A DNA stretch of 64,000 nucleotides from Methanolobus chelungpuianus (GTDB taxonomy: Archaea > Halobacteriota > Methanosarcinia > Methanosarcinales > Methanosarcinaceae): contig NZ_JTEO01000004.1 of NCBI RefSeq assembly GCF_024500045.1, positions 124,001 through 188,000 of the forward strand, given 5' to 3'. Below the pieces are notes generated by a model that ran no database searches, had not been told where the DNA came from, and was given only the letters and a program-made list of their open reading frames with translations. This document shows positions 36,316-46,690 of the stretch, in pieces. The translations under genes were made by a program, and so were the position numbers. Within the stretch, counting starts at the first letter, position 1. Each line of letters opens with the position of its first letter.

Positions 36316-38449
36316 GTTTTGTGAGGCTTTCTCTTGCCTCTTTTATTTCTCCAGGCCGCAGAGAGAGGCTGAAACTTTCTCCTGCTACCTTCAGTTCACT
36401 GCCTCCTGTGGTGCCAATAACAGCGTGAGGGACATCCCCGAGCAGTTTCTTCACAGCTTCAGGCTCTGAAGTTGCAATTATAGCTCTTGCATGTGATTCA
36501 GAGAACAGCACCTCGTCAGCCCTCATCCCCTGTCCGACGGATGTAAGGTCAACATCAGCACCCATATTTATGCTCATCTCGCAAAGCGCTACAGCAAGAC
36601 CTCCAAGAGATATGTCATGTGAGGTTGTTATCTTCCGGCTCTCCACCACACTGATAAGCGCGTCGACAATAATTGAGGCATTCTCTGGGACATGGGGCAC
36701 TTTCCCGTTCTTTTTCTTCCCGGCAAGGGCATAGTACTCGGACCCACCCATCTCGTCCCTGGTCGTCCCTACAAGTATGATGGTCTCTCCCTCTTTAGAG
36801 AATACATCAGAAGGAGCTATTGTCACATCACTGATGTAACCGATGACACCAATGGAAGGCGTGGGCGGGATGGCAGTCCTGAATTCCTCACTTTCGTTAT
36901 ACAGGGAAACATTGCCACCCACTACCGGGATCTTGAGCTCCCTGCAGCCGTCCCCCAGTCCGAGAATGGCGTGCTTGAACTGCCAGTATATGTCCGGCTT
37001 TTCAGGATTGCCGAAATTGAGACAGTCCACCACGGCAATACCTCGGGAGCCTTTGACAGCAAGGTTCATGGCGTTCTCGATCAAGGTGCCCTTCCCTCCC
37101 TGGTAGGGGTCAAGCAGGGTCTGCCTGGGGTTGCAGCCGCAGGACATTGCAATGCCCTCGCTGCCGTCTATCCTAAGGATGCCTGCATCATTTCCCGGTT
37201 TCATGACTGTCCTGAGCTGCACTTCATGGTCATACTGCCTGTAGATCCATTTCTTTGAGGCTACGTTATGGGATGAGAGCACTTTCAGAACTGCCTGCTT
37301 AAGATCCTCAGGAAGCTGGGGCTTATCCCCTTCATCGCGAGTTGCCGGAGCCCTGGAAGGGCGCTCGAAGGTGGGTGCACCTTCAGTGAGCAGCTTGATG
37401 GGTATGTCTGCAACTATATCTCCCCTGAACTCGACGGTATATCTCAGCTCCTGCTTGAGTTCACCGATCATGCTTGCATTAAGGTCGTACTTCTTTGCGA
37501 TATCAAGGACTGCCTGTACGTCCTGCGGTTCCACCTCGAAGAGCATGCGCTCCTGTGATTCCGCTATAAGTATCTCGTATGGGACCATGCCCTCTTCACG
37601 AAGTATCACGTTGTCAGCTATTATGTGCATTCCCAGGTTGCCCTTGGAAGCCATTTCGGAACTGGCACCTGCAAGCCCGGCAGCTCCCAGGTCTCTGCAG
37701 GCTTTGACATATCCTTTCCTGATCACTTCAAGGGTTGCCTCGATCAGCAATTTCTCTGTAAATGGGTCGCCTATCTGGATGCTTGGTCTGTCCTCCGCTT
37801 CAGACTCTTCCGAGAGGTCCCTGGAAGCAAAAGAAGCACCGCCAAGCCCGTCCCTGCCTGTGGTCGAGCCCATAAGGACAAGCTTGTTTCCTGCCTTTTG
37901 TGCACATGCAGTCACGATATCCTCTTCCCTGGCAAGACCGACTGCCACCACATTCACAAGAGGGTTGCCGCTGTATGCTTCGTCAAAGAACGCCTCTCCG
38001 CGAACAACGGGCACTCCGATGCAGTTTCCATATCCTGCAATACCCTTGATGATGTGCTCGAAGAGATACAGGTTCTTGGGACTGTTAAGTGGCCCGAAGT
38101 AGAGTGGGTCCATAAGTGCGATGGGACGTGCGCCCATGGATATAATGTCACGTACGATGCCTCCTACTCCGGTGGCTGCCCCGTTGTAAGGGTCTACGTA
38201 TGAGGGGTGGTTATGACTTTCCATTCCTATGGCAAGCACCCAGCCGTTCCCGAAGTTGACTACGGCGGCATCATCACCGGGCCCGATGATCACTCGCTCG
38301 CCGGTTGTTGTAAAGGTCCTGAGCAATGGCGCACTTGAGCGGTATGAGCAGTGTTCGCTCCAGAGGTTAAGGAAGCATCCCTGTTCCACAAGATTTGGTT
38401 CCCTTCCCATCTTTTCAGTAACGATCTTAAAATCATTTTCAGATAACAT
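36302..38449 (-). CDS. purL: Phosphoribosylformylglycinamidine synthase subunit PurL
   Basis: 715 residues, the small PurL form that works with separate PurQ and PurS. It converts FGAR to FGAM in purine synthesis. Key features: GPGDDAAVV near the N-terminus, [38 protein letters not shown], and [18 protein letters not shown] with the repeat of the AIRS-like fold. GAGGCACATGA before ATG 38449 is the ribosome site. purC lies 8 kb away, not in an operon. Confidence 0.97.
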   Translation of the reverse strand: MLSENDFKIVTEKMGREPNLVEQGCFLNLWSEHCSYRSSAPLLRTFTTTGERVIIGPGDDAAVVNFGNGWVLAIGMESHNHPSYVDPYNGAATGVGGIVRDIISMGARPIALMDPLYFGPLNSPKNLYLFEHIIKGIAGYGNCIGVPVVRGEAFFDEAYSGNPLVNVVAVGLAREEDIVTACAQKAGNKLVLMGSTTGRDGLGGASFASRDLSEESEAEDRPSIQIGDPFTEKLLIEATLEVIRKGYVKACRDLGAAGLAGASSEMASKGNLGMHIIADNVILREEGMVPYEILIAESQERMLFEVEPQDVQAVLDIAKKYDLNASMIGELKQELRYTVEFRGDIVADIPIKLLTEGAPTFERPSRAPATRDEGDKPQLPEDLKQAVLKVLSSHNVASKKWIYRQYDHEVQLRTVMKPGNDAGILRIDGSEGIAMSCGCNPRQTLLDPYQGGKGTLIENAMNLAVKGSRGIAVVDCLNFGNPEKPDIYWQFKHAILGLGDGCRELKIPVVGGNVSLYNESEEFRTAIPPTPSIGVIGYISDVTIAPSDVFSKEGETIILVGTTRDEMGGSEYYALAGKKKNGKVPHVPENASIIVDALISVVESRKITTSHDISLGGLAVALCEMSINMGADVDLTSVGQGMRADEVLFSESHARAIIATSEPEAVKKLLGDVPHAVIGTTGGSELKVAGESFSLSLRPGEIKEARESLTKLMME

Positions 38450-38534
38450 TCATGTGCCTCGGTATTTAAACTCTCGATTAACTAGGCTTTTAAAGCATCC
38501 GGAAACTAATAAACGTTTCTTTGAGGAATATGTC

Positions 38535-38891
38535 TTAACATTCATTCCTGAAAGTGAGGGTGTCGCCTACCTTCAGGCCTGCTTTTTTTGCTGTCCCTTT
38601 GGCAGTCTCGATTATATATTTTACCTTTGTCCCGGACGAGCATAAGCCTGTCCATGGCCTGAGCCCGGATATCTTTACTATTCTCTTGTCCTCATCCAGG
38701 AAAATGGCATCAATGGGAAAAATGACAAAAAGCATGTGTAAGGATACTTTCCTGCTCCTGTCCATAACAAATATCAGGGCATGATCTTCGGGGATATTCT
38801 TCCTGAACATCAGGCCGAGGGCCTGCTTGAATACACTACATGCAAATTCGGTACTTGTAGCGACATATTCACCACTAGGTTTTAATATCAT
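38535..38891 (-). CDS. DUF192 family protein
   Basis: 118 residues with the DUF192 pattern: ALGLMFRKNIPEDHALIFVM (usually GLMFR), LHMLFVIFPIDAIFLDED, and the C-terminal ETAKGTAKKAGLKVGD. Unlike many members it has no signal peptide, so it is cytosolic. Function unknown. It is divergent from aIF1 with about 83 nt between starts; TATA-like elements are present in both directions. Confidence 0.87.
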   Translation of the reverse strand: MILKPSGEYVATSTEFACSVFKQALGLMFRKNIPEDHALIFVMDRSRKVSLHMLFVIFPIDAIFLDEDKRIVKISGLRPWTGLCSSGTKVKYIIETAKGTAKKAGLKVGDTLTFRNEC

Positions 38892-38974
38892 TGTTGTTTA
38901 CTTTAATCATCTATTTTAATTTAAGTCTATGTAATGTTTAAAATAGGTAATAATCCCGGAGGATAAATCAAAAG

Positions 38975-39283
38975 ATGAGTTCTGAAATGTGTTCGGTATG
39001 TGGCCTGCCAAAGGAACTTTGCATATGCGAAGAAGTGGCAAAAGAGCAGCAGAGAATAACGGTAAAGGTTAATAGAAGACGCTATGGGAAGGAAGTCACT
39101 GTTGTCGAAGGCTTTGATGCCCATGAGATCGATCTTCATGAGCTCTCTACGTATCTGAAGTCCAAATTCGCATGCGGAGGGACTGTAAAGGGCAATGGTG
39201 TAGAACTGCAGGGTAATCACATAGGACGCATGAAGGATGTTCTTGTTGAGAGGGGATTCTCTCCGGAACAGATAAAGGATTGA
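38975..39283 (+). CDS. Translation initiation factor aIF1 (SUI1)
   Basis: 102 residues. The SUI1 fold starts near residue 27 ([22 protein letters not shown]) and includes [22 protein letters not shown], the conserved 40S/30S-binding loop region. An N-terminal [13 protein letters not shown] gives a four-Cys potential zinc site, usual in euryarchaeal aIF1. It ensures start codon selection fidelity, which is relevant to the odd start codons seen elsewhere here. GGAGG precedes the ATG by about 12 nt. Confidence 0.95.
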   Translation: MSSEMCSVCGLPKELCICEEVAKEQQRITVKVNRRRYGKEVTVVEGFDAHEIDLHELSTYLKSKFACGGTVKGNGVELQGNHIGRMKDVLVERGFSPEQIKD

Positions 39284-39411
39284 ACGGCCTGTCCGTTTGT
39301 TCTAGTTCATTCTTCTTACTTGCTTCAGCAGGGACGGGATCCTGTCCCCTGCATTGACATTTTTCAGGCGGGTGCAGGGTATTTATTTATTAAGAGCATC
39401 CTCTATTTGTG

Positions 39412-40581
39412 ATGGATAGTATGAAGCGGATATATATGGACCATAGTGCGACCACAGCTGTGGACCCACTGGTTATGGATGCTATGCTCCCTTATTTTAC
39501 AGAACGGTTTGGCAACGCCTCCAGCCTGCATTCTTTCGGGCAGGAAGCGGCAGAGGCACTTTCTGATTCACGCTCCATGGTGGCTGAATCCATCGGTGCC
39601 AGGGAAGAAGAGATCATATTCACATCGGGAGGCACTGAGTCCGATAACATCGCCCTTCAGGGTGTCCTCTCCCGTGAGGCAGGAAAAAGGCAGCACATCA
39701 TTACATCTGTCATCGAGCACCCGGCGGTGCTCAACACCTGCAGCTTCCTGGAGAGCGCGGGCCATGAGGTCACATACGTGCCTGTTAACAGTGAGGGTAT
39801 TGTGGATCTGGGGGAAGTGGAGAGGGCTGTCAGGGACAATACCGTGCTTATAAGCATCATGCATGCCAACAATGAGATCGGTACCATACAGCCTGTAAAG
39901 GAGATCGCAGGGATAGCAAAGGAAAATGATCTCTACCTGCATACCGATGCCGTGCAGTCGGTGGGGAAGATCCCGGTGGACGTGAACGGGCTGGGTGTCG
40001 ATATGCTCTCCATATCCTCTCATAAGATACACGGACCCAAGGGAATAGGTGCCCTGTACGTGCGTGAAGGCATAACTCTTGATCCTGTCATCTTTGGCGG
40101 AGGCCATGAGCGTGGTCTGCGTCCGGGTACAGAGAACATACCGGGTATAGTGGGTCTTGCAAAAGCAGTTTCCCTTGCCCGTGAGCGCCTCGGGGCGGAC
40201 TCAGCGCATATGGGAAAGCTGCGGGATTCGCTTATCTCGAATGTCTTCGGTACAATAAGCGATGTCCGGCTCAACGGCCATCCCAAGCAGAGACTCCCGA
40301 ACAATGCCAATTTCAGTTTCAAGCATGTTGAGGGTGAGTCCCTGCTCATGATGCTTGACATGGCCGGGATTGCCGTGTCTACCGGCTCGGCCTGCTCCTC
40401 CAGATCCCTTCACTCCTCCCATGTGCTGACCTCTATCGGTCTTGAGCCCGATTACATCCATGGCTCTGTCAGGGTCAGCCTGGGAAGGGAGAACACAATG
40501 GATGAGGTAGATCATCTTACAGGAGTGCTGCAGGAAACCGTGGCAAAACTGCGGCAGATATCCTCCCCGGGACAATGCTGA
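39412..40581 (+). CDS. nifS: Cysteine desulfurase, NifS/IscS type
   Basis: About 389 residues, PLP-dependent enzyme taking sulfur from cysteine. MDHSATTAVDPLVMDAM start, PLP Lys in SSHKIHGPKG (about 205), and the catalytic Cys in STGSACSSRS (about 327), on a class I loop. The C-terminus (GSVRVSLGRENTMDEVDHL) is normal. TATA-like TTTATTTA (39382-39389) predicts a leaderless ATG at 39412; ATG 39421 is an alternative. It is followed at 17 nt by an IscU-like scaffold and then an HTH gene, forming an Fe-S assembly operon. Confidence 0.95.
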   Translation: MDSMKRIYMDHSATTAVDPLVMDAMLPYFTERFGNASSLHSFGQEAAEALSDSRSMVAESIGAREEEIIFTSGGTESDNIALQGVLSREAGKRQHIITSVIEHPAVLNTCSFLESAGHEVTYVPVNSEGIVDLGEVERAVRDNTVLISIMHANNEIGTIQPVKEIAGIAKENDLYLHTDAVQSVGKIPVDVNGLGVDMLSISSHKIHGPKGIGALYVREGITLDPVIFGGGHERGLRPGTENIPGIVGLAKAVSLARERLGADSAHMGKLRDSLISNVFGTISDVRLNGHPKQRLPNNANFSFKHVEGESLLMMLDMAGIAVSTGSACSSRSLHSSHVLTSIGLEPDYIHGSVRVSLGRENTMDEVDHLTGVLQETVAKLRQISSPGQC

Positions 40582-40598
40582 ACACCCAGGAGAAAGAC

Positions 40599-40967
40599 AT
40601 GTACTCAAGGAAGACAATAGAAGAATTCACAAATCCCAAGAACGTCGGGGTGATTGAGGACGCTGATGGCGTCGGTGAGGTCGGCAGTACTGTTGATGGT
40701 GATGTTATCACCATGTATGTCAAGGTAAACGACAATGTGCTCACTGATGTCAAATTCAAGACTTTCGGGTGCGTAGTGGCAATCTCCACGTCCACCATGG
40801 TGACCCAGCTTGCAAAGGGAAAGACGATAGACCAAGCCCTTGCGATTTCAAATGAGGATGTTCAGGAAGCATTGGGAGGTCTTCCTGAGGGTAAGGGCAA
40901 GTGCTCCGGTTTTGCCTTGGATGCGCTTCGTAAGGCCATTGAGGATTTCCGTAATAAACAACACTAA
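40599..40967 (+). CDS. IscU/NifU-type Fe-S scaffold, variant lacking the first cluster Cys
   Basis: 122 residues, clear IscU fold (YSRKTIEEFTNPKNVGVIED; VKFKTFGC; GGLPEGKGKCSG). Standard scaffolds carry Cys at three places: P-x-C-G-D, F-G-C-G and the later C-S. Here the first is Asp33 (TVDGD), while Cys58 and Cys102 remain; the FGCG motif also reads FGCV. Three ligands may be D33 or D35 with C58 and C102. It could be a specialised scaffold, a sulfur carrier or a regulator partner. ATG 40599 has GGAGA 5 nt upstream. Confidence 0.9.
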   Translation: MYSRKTIEEFTNPKNVGVIEDADGVGEVGSTVDGDVITMYVKVNDNVLTDVKFKTFGCVVAISTSTMVTQLAKGKTIDQALAISNEDVQEALGGLPEGKGKCSGFALDALRKAIEDFRNKQH

Positions 40968-40994
40968 GCACCTCAAAAAACAGGAGAGATTCCA

Positions 40995-41357
40995 GTGAAA
41001 ACTACATGCGAGATCATGGTACAGAAGGTACTGCCCGCCATACGCGCTGAGATAGCCCGTACGATTATATCAGAGCATGGTCGTACCCAGCAGGAAGCGG
41101 CTGAAGTTCTGGGCCTCTCACGGGCAGCCGTGTCCCAGTACCTGAGTGAGAAGAGGGGAGCAGAGGTCTATCTGTCAGAAGATGCACAGCGGGAGATACG
41201 CAAATTCGCATCCCAGCTCCTGGAGGGCCTGGACCTTAAGGAACAGATTATAGGCATGTGCAATATCTGTAAGTATATCCAGATTTCCGGCTGGCTGAAC
41301 AAGAATGAGCCTGACGCAGGCTACTGCGTCCTTTGCGGAGACCAGGTAAAGCAGTGA
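40995..41357 (+). CDS. HTH regulator with C-terminal Cys pairs
   Basis: 120 residues. The N-terminal half is an HTH (RTQQEAAEVLGLSRAAVSQYLSEKRG). The C-terminal half has MCNICKY and YCVLCGDQ, two C-x2-C pairs about 20 residues apart, able to bind zinc or an Fe-S cluster. It resembles predicted archaeal regulators (COG2522). Downstream of nifS and an IscU-like gene, it may sense cluster status and control this operon; that is an inference. GTG 40995 is preceded by AGGAGA. The stop overlaps the next gene's GTG. Confidence 0.83.
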   Translation: MKTTCEIMVQKVLPAIRAEIARTIISEHGRTQQEAAEVLGLSRAAVSQYLSEKRGAEVYLSEDAQREIRKFASQLLEGLDLKEQIIGMCNICKYIQISGWLNKNEPDAGYCVLCGDQVKQ

Positions 41358-42577
41358 GCAGCAGCCTGTGTGTTCGATGTAAGGGTAAAGGTCTTTGTGG
41401 CCGTCCATTCTGCCCTATCCTGGAAAAGTTCCGGTCAGTAGAATCCACTTTCTCCGGCATTACCGGTGAGACCTCTATCTTTGGTGCTTCCCCTCCTTCT
41501 GTGTTCGTGGGCAGGCACAACTACCCCGAGGTAAGGGCAGGTCCCATGATCCCTCCTCAGCTTGGGGGCGATGAGGCCAGCCTTCTCGAGGACCCTAAGG
41601 CCCTGCTGAAAATGGGCATCCAGGACATAATCTCATCCCGTTCGAGACTTGTGAGGGCGAACACAGGTGTCAATGTAAAGAATGCCCGCAATCCCGATAA
41701 TCCTCTTATCGAGAAGTCCCAGGAGCTGGCCCTGTCAAAAAAGCCGGTGGATACCGAGGCATGGTTCAGCAAGCCTATCCGGAACGAACTGAAATTTGAC
41801 AATGTACTGACACCCATGGGTCCTTCAGGCGAACTGAAGGACTTTGATATAGCTGAGAATCCCAGGGTCCCCAAAAAGGTGGACTCTCTTGTCTACGATA
41901 CCGATGCCCTTGCAAAGGATGCAGTTTCCGAGCTGTGGGGCGGCAATATCCCAGTGGAACATATCACGCGCCTGCTTTCCATCGGCCTGCTGGGACAGGA
42001 GAGGAAACTGGTGCCTACCAGGTGGTCTATCACGGCTGTGGATGACCTGGTAGGTAAGGAAATGCTTTCCCGGGTGCGGGATTACCAGCAGCTGAGCAAT
42101 ATCCGCGTATTCAGCGGGGGAGCTTTTGGTAATCATTTTGAGATAATGTTCCTGCCAAGGAGTTTCACTTTCGAGCTGATAGAGGTGTGGATGCCGCAGG
42201 CTGTCTGGACCGGGCAGAGCACATGGATCGAATCGGACAGCGAGGATCATGGTGGCAAGAAAGGATACTCCAATCTTGCAGGCGGTTACTATGCAGCGCG
42301 GCTGTCTGCTCTGGAATACCTGAGTTCCATACGCAGGCAGGCATCGGTGTTCATGGTACGCGAGATAAGGCCTGAATACTGGGCTCCGCTTGGCGTCTGG
42401 GTCGTACGCGAGGCATCACGCTCGGCGCTTGGGTCACAGCCAGGGATATTTGAGTCTGTTGAGGAAGCACTCAGGGACATGTCAACCCGGCTGCGTACCC
42501 CCAAGACGAAGTGGATGGAAAAAGCAAAGATGCTTTCCAATATAAGAGCTCAGCGAACCCTTGACTCTTTCTTCTGA
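41354..42577 (+). CDS. nreA: NreA-like archaeal DNA repair protein with PCNA-binding tail
   Basis: About 407 residues. The N-terminus holds a Cys cluster, CVRCKGKGLCGRPFCP, and the body (PSVFVGRHNYPEVRAGPMIPP; GGYYAARLSALEYL) matches the archaeal Nre (DUF650/DUF651) family. The last eight residues are QRTLDSFF, a perfect PIP box for PCNA binding. Nre proteins are linked to repair of alkylation or crosslink damage in haloarchaea. GTG 41354 overlaps the HTH stop (GTGA), so it is co-translated with the Fe-S operon; the Cys cluster could be a client Fe-S or zinc site. Confidence 0.9.
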   Translation: MSSSLCVRCKGKGLCGRPFCPILEKFRSVESTFSGITGETSIFGASPPSVFVGRHNYPEVRAGPMIPPQLGGDEASLLEDPKALLKMGIQDIISSRSRLVRANTGVNVKNARNPDNPLIEKSQELALSKKPVDTEAWFSKPIRNELKFDNVLTPMGPSGELKDFDIAENPRVPKKVDSLVYDTDALAKDAVSELWGGNIPVEHITRLLSIGLLGQERKLVPTRWSITAVDDLVGKEMLSRVRDYQQLSNIRVFSGGAFGNHFEIMFLPRSFTFELIEVWMPQAVWTGQSTWIESDSEDHGGKKGYSNLAGGYYAARLSALEYLSSIRRQASVFMVREIRPEYWAPLGVWVVREASRSALGSQPGIFESVEEALRDMSTRLRTPKTKWMEKAKMLSNIRAQRTLDSFF

Positions 42578-42616
42578 AAACCTGTCTTCGTTTTCTGTCC
42601 GGGACTATGGAGGCCT

Positions 42617-42646
42617 ATATAGGAATATATAGGAATATTTAGATTA
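42617..42646 (+). promoter_or_regulatory. Tandem 10-bp repeats upstream of the phosphate transporter
   Basis: ATATAGGAAT is repeated exactly at 42617-42626 and 42627-42636, followed by a degenerate ATTTAGATTA. The 10-bp period places each copy on the same DNA face. The TATA-like TATCTATATATG lies at about 42661-42672, so the repeats sit where an activator or repressor would bind. The phosphate link is inferred from the gene that follows. Confidence 0.45.
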
Positions 42647-42712
42647 AATAAGACAGGTTTATCTATATATGATCCTTAGCCGTACTAAAAATACATCGAG
42701 GAATCCGACAAA

Positions 42713-43750
42713 ATGGACTTATTCAATCCACTTGTAATTTCGCTTATCATAGCAGGTCTATATATGGCATGGAATATCGGTGCCAATGACCTTGCCAATG
42801 CCATGGGAACTTCTGTAGGCAGTGGTGCGCTCTCTATTAAACAGGTCATCATCGTTGCTGCATTCTTTGAGTTTGCGGGTGCTGTCTTTTTCGGGAAGAG
42901 GGTTACCTCTACGATTGCCAAGGGAATAGTGCCCATTGATTCGATATCTGCCATTGACAGCCACCTTGTTGCAATAGGAATGCTTGCAGCCATCCTTGCA
43001 GCAGGTTTCTGGATCACCCTTGCGACCTTCTACAATCTTCCAGTTTCTACAACACATTCAATTGTTGGCGCTGTCCTGGGTTTTGGTCTCGTAGCCGCAT
43101 TTAACGGAATCATCGGCCTTCATGAGATAAACTGGGCCGTGCTTGTCAAGATCGTTAGCAGCTGGCTTATCTCTCCTGTGCTGGGTGCCATCCTTGCTTA
43201 TATCATATTCTCCCTGATAAGGTACTTCATATTGCAGAAGACAGAAGATCCTTACAAGATCGAGAACAAGTTCGTCTTCCTGCAGATAGCCACGGCATGT
43301 TATATCGCATTCGCGCACGGCTCGAATGATGTGGCGAATGCCGTGGGTCCCCTTTACGCCGCTCTTCACGTGCTTGATCTGGCAGGCATATCTGTCCCTA
43401 TATGGGTAATGGTCATGGGAGGTCTTGGAATGGTCTTCGGTCTCGCCACATGGGGTTATCGCGTAATAGAGACTATAGGTACAAAGATCACGGAGCTTAC
43501 TCCCACTCGAGGTTTTTCTGCTGAGTTCGCGACCGCATCGGTTGTGGTAATGCACAGCTATATCTCCCTTCCCATCTCGACCACACATACCCTCGTGGGT
43601 TCGGTCATAGGGGTGGGCCTGGCAGGAGGACTTGCAGCGGTTGATTTAAGTGTTATCGGGAAGATAGCTCTCTCCTGGATAGTCACGGTGCCCGTAGCAG
43701 CACTGACGTCCGCCCTGATATTTGTAGGACTGATGGGAGTAGGAATATGA
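42713..43750 (+). CDS. pit: PiT-family inorganic phosphate transporter
   Basis: 345 residues, about ten membrane helices, with the two family signatures [17 protein letters not shown] (near 22) and [15 protein letters not shown] (near 205), plus the paired [12 protein letters not shown] and [12 protein letters not shown] segments. It imports phosphate with a cation. Coupled to a DUF47 gene by an ATGA overlap, the standard Pit-DUF47 pair. GAGGAAT precedes the ATG. Confidence 0.95.
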   Translation: MDLFNPLVISLIIAGLYMAWNIGANDLANAMGTSVGSGALSIKQVIIVAAFFEFAGAVFFGKRVTSTIAKGIVPIDSISAIDSHLVAIGMLAAILAAGFWITLATFYNLPVSTTHSIVGAVLGFGLVAAFNGIIGLHEINWAVLVKIVSSWLISPVLGAILAYIIFSLIRYFILQKTEDPYKIENKFVFLQIATACYIAFAHGSNDVANAVGPLYAALHVLDLAGISVPIWVMVMGGLGMVFGLATWGYRVIETIGTKITELTPTRGFSAEFATASVVVMHSYISLPISTTHTLVGSVIGVGLAGGLAAVDLSVIGKIALSWIVTVPVAALTSALIFVGLMGVGI

Positions 43751-44436
43751 AGAAGGAATACATCCGCTCGGTATTGAACATATTTGCAAGTTCCCCGTTC
43801 AAACCCCTGTGCATGCATGCGAACAAGGGAGGAGACTGCGTTAGAAAACTAAGTGAATCCGTACATGCCTTCTGCGAAGGCGATATGGAAAAGGTTGAGA
43901 AGCTCAACCGGGAGATCGATGTGATCGAGCATGAGGCGGATGTCATCAAGCAGACCATAAGGGGCGAGCTGTCATCTTCCATCATGCTTCCTGTGCATGC
44001 CACGGACTTGCTGAACTTCCTCAAACCGCAGGATTCCATATCCGACGAAGCCCAGGAAGTCTCCTACTGGCTCACCCTGCGCAGCTTCGATGCCCCGCCG
44101 GAGATACGTGCAGGTTTCATGGAACTGATGGAAAGGACACTTGCCACTGTTGAACATTACGAGAAGCTCGTTGACACGCTTAGTGAGCTGCTGGAGTCCT
44201 CTTTTAGCAAAAAGGATGTCGATGAGACCCTTGAACTGGTTGTGCAGGTCGAGGAAATGGAGCATCAGGTCGATGTCATTGAGAAGGAACTGATGCGCAA
44301 GGTGTTCCGCAACGAGGATGTGCTTGGAGGCGTGGGCGTTTTCCACCTGTCACGCCTAGTAATGGGTATCGGCAAGATAGCAGACAATGCAGAGCATGCT
44401 GCTGACAGGCTGAGGACTATGATCCTGAGGAGATGA
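43747..44436 (+). CDS. DUF47 PhoU-like regulator of PiT transporter
   Basis: 229-residue all-helical protein with the DUF47 patterns ([31 protein letters not shown] and the mirror segment [19 protein letters not shown]). The E-x2-E/D-x-D/H clusters bind metal in PhoU-like folds. It regulates PiT activity by direct interaction, as its coupling to that gene suggests. Confidence 0.92.
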   Translation: MKKEYIRSVLNIFASSPFKPLCMHANKGGDCVRKLSESVHAFCEGDMEKVEKLNREIDVIEHEADVIKQTIRGELSSSIMLPVHATDLLNFLKPQDSISDEAQEVSYWLTLRSFDAPPEIRAGFMELMERTLATVEHYEKLVDTLSELLESSFSKKDVDETLELVVQVEEMEHQVDVIEKELMRKVFRNEDVLGGVGVFHLSRLVMGIGKIADNAEHAADRLRTMILRR

Positions 44437-44443
44437 TCCTCAG
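44425..44443. terminator. Terminator between DUF47 and FAD-enzyme genes
   Basis: CTGAGGA (44425-44431), loop GATGA, TCCTCAG (44437-44443), then ATGCCATC and a strong T-rich tract (TTTTTCTTCTTTTG). The stem overlaps the DUF47 stop codon. Confidence 0.65.
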
Positions 44444-44475
44444 ATGCCATCTTTTTCTTCTTTTGCCTTTCCCGT

Positions 44476-45924
44476 CTATTTGTGAAGGTTACCGTCCTCG
44501 TTCATACGCTGAAGCAGTTCTATTACCGAGTAGGCTGCGCGGGTGATCCCCATGCTGCGTCGGTCGGTATCGGTGCCTGCCACATACAGGTTGTTGATAG
44601 GTGTCCTGATGTCAGCAAAATATCCGTTGATGGTCACTGCAGCCTTTTCGGGAACAGTGATCTGCTCGTGCCTCATCTGGATATGGTCCTCGATACCGGG
44701 AATAGCATGATAGATCGTTTCATATGCCTTCTTTATCTCAGAACCCTCGTCACTATCGAGACCGATGATGAATGAAAAGCCTACCAGTTGCCTGCCCTTG
44801 GGTGCAAGGGAAGAGTCGTAGTTGCTGATGGGCATGGCCCAGTAAGGATGGTTCTTGAACCATATCTCCGATCCGATGTAATTGAACTCCTCCATGACGG
44901 AGTCCAGCCCGAGCCATACTGTCAGGCTCCTGGCATGATCCACGTTCCTTAGTTCCTCCATATATGAGTTTGGCAGGGTCTCTACCAGCCGGGGCAGGTC
45001 GGTAACAAAGCCGGTATACACCACAGTACCTGCATAGTATGTCTCATCTGCTTCAACCCCGACAACTTTGCCGCTATTAGTGAGTATGTTCTTTACTTCA
45101 CAATCTGTCTTTATCTCCACGCTGCGTGGCAGGGAGAAAAGCAGTGCATTAAGAAGTGATTTCAGTCCCTTTCTCGGGTACCCTTGGGAATAGCTTACCC
45201 TGTTGGTAGCGAGTCTCCCAAGTGTCGTAAGCGGCTTGGATGCCTTGTTCATCCTCGTCTGCAGGGATGTATGCAGGTTGGAGGGCAATATGGATTTGAG
45301 GACAGGCTCGGTCTGTGGCTTTTCATGGGCCTTCATAATGCTTTCCATCTGCTCCTGGGGAACACTGTCCCTTACAAAACTGCTGCCTGAAAGGATCCTT
45401 TGTGCAGATGTCTCTTTCATGTCCCTTCCCGAGAGGAAGTAAGATATCGTATCCACGAAATCATAGGTGTCCTTTGAAAGGTTATCCGGGATGAACTCCT
45501 GCACGGACTGTTTTGAAAGGTCGATGCCAAAGGTGGAGAGTGTCAGCGCTTTGGTTATAGCCTGCGAGACGATCAGCCTGTCCTTCTTCGGAAGCACGTC
45601 GAACGTAACGAAATCCCTTATGTTCGAGGGAACTTTCAGGAACTGGTCCTCTGTCCTTACATAATAGTGCCCGTAGTCCTCAAAGACAGGCATGTAATCA
45701 AAATAGTTGTCCATCAGCCTTCTCAGCGGTCCCACTTCCAGATGCGTGATGGCGTGTGCACCGGTGTCAACCTGGAAGCCGTCTACCATATAACTGTTAC
45801 AATTGCCGCCGACAAAACTGTTTTTTTCAAGAACCAGGACTCTGTTGCCGTGTTTTGATAGCGTGAGTGCCGCCAGCAGGCCGCTTATGCCTGCACCCAC
45901 AACTATGACATCGTATTTTTCCAT
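44476..45924 (-). CDS. Phytoene-desaturase-like FAD oxidoreductase (CrtI family)
   Basis: 482 residues. N-terminal FAD-binding Rossmann motif VVGAGISGLLAALTLSKHG, with VLEKNSFVGGNCNSY and TGAHAI following. The C-terminal motif NNLYVAGTDTDRRSMGITRAAYSV closes the FAD site. CrtI relatives desaturate, saturate or isomerise isoprenoid chains; in a methanogen the substrate may be a polyprenyl lipid, but nothing adjacent confirms it. GAGGGGA precedes ATG 45924. Confidence 0.87.
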   Translation of the reverse strand: MEKYDVIVVGAGISGLLAALTLSKHGNRVLVLEKNSFVGGNCNSYMVDGFQVDTGAHAITHLEVGPLRRLMDNYFDYMPVFEDYGHYYVRTEDQFLKVPSNIRDFVTFDVLPKKDRLIVSQAITKALTLSTFGIDLSKQSVQEFIPDNLSKDTYDFVDTISYFLSGRDMKETSAQRILSGSSFVRDSVPQEQMESIMKAHEKPQTEPVLKSILPSNLHTSLQTRMNKASKPLTTLGRLATNRVSYSQGYPRKGLKSLLNALLFSLPRSVEIKTDCEVKNILTNSGKVVGVEADETYYAGTVVYTGFVTDLPRLVETLPNSYMEELRNVDHARSLTVWLGLDSVMEEFNYIGSEIWFKNHPYWAMPISNYDSSLAPKGRQLVGFSFIIGLDSDEGSEIKKAYETIYHAIPGIEDHIQMRHEQITVPEKAAVTINGYFADIRTPINNLYVAGTDTDRRSMGITRAAYSVIELLQRMNEDGNLHK

Positions 45925-45976
45925 CTTTCCCCTCGGAATAATTGTAAGTGTAAGTGTAAAAATAATGGCAGAGATA

Positions 45977-46690
45977 TTATTTAAATATCTCCGGTACTAT
46001 GCGCCTTGCGACTTCTTCATAGGCCTTGGAAAGGTCACCCTTGTCAAAGCGGAATATATCCTTGTCCATGGACTGTCCCGTGCTCTTGTCCCAGAGCCTG
46101 CAGGTGTCACAGGAGATCTCGTCGGCCAGGACTATCTCCCCGTCCTTCCTTCCGAACTCCAGCTTGAAGTCGGGGAGCAGGAAGCCTTTGGAATCAAGGT
46201 ATTTCACGAGTATGTCATTTATCTTGAGTGCCATGGAACGTATCTGGGCTATTTCCTCGTATGTGGCTACCCCCATTGCAACGGCAATATCCTCGTTGAG
46301 CATCGGGTCGCTGTATTCATCGCTCTTGTAGTCCAGGACGACAACAGGCTTCTTGAATACGGTACCCTCCTTTATCGGGTATTTGCGGGTTATTGAGCCT
46401 GCCGCAATGTTGCGCGGTATGACTTCGATGAGAACGATCTCAACTGCGTCAACAAGCATCTCAGTATCTGAAACCATGTCTATGTAGTGGGTCTTGATAC
46501 CTTCTTTCTCAAGCATCTCGAAGATCTTCCTTGAGATCTGGGCGTTATAGTACCCCTTTCTCGCAGCTTCGCTCTTCTTCTTGCCGTCGAATGCCGTGAG
46601 GCTATCCCTGAATTCAACAACCAGTTTCTTCGGATCGTCGGTCTTGTATATTGTCTTTGCTTTCCCTGAGTATAACTGTTCTTTTTTCAT
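45977..46690 (-). CDS. purC: SAICAR synthetase PurC
   Basis: 237 residues. Purine pathway enzyme joining CAIR and aspartate. Motifs: [41 protein letters not shown], and the aspartate/SAICAR site [23 protein letters not shown] before ATG 46690 is a strong ribosome site. Single gene by spacing; divergent from nikR. Confidence 0.97.
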   Translation of the reverse strand: MKKEQLYSGKAKTIYKTDDPKKLVVEFRDSLTAFDGKKKSEAARKGYYNAQISRKIFEMLEKEGIKTHYIDMVSDTEMLVDAVEIVLIEVIPRNIAAGSITRKYPIKEGTVFKKPVVVLDYKSDEYSDPMLNEDIAVAMGVATYEEIAQIRSMALKINDILVKYLDSKGFLLPDFKLEFGRKDGEIVLADEISCDTCRLWDKSTGQSMDKDIFRFDKGDLSKAYEEVARRIVPEIFK

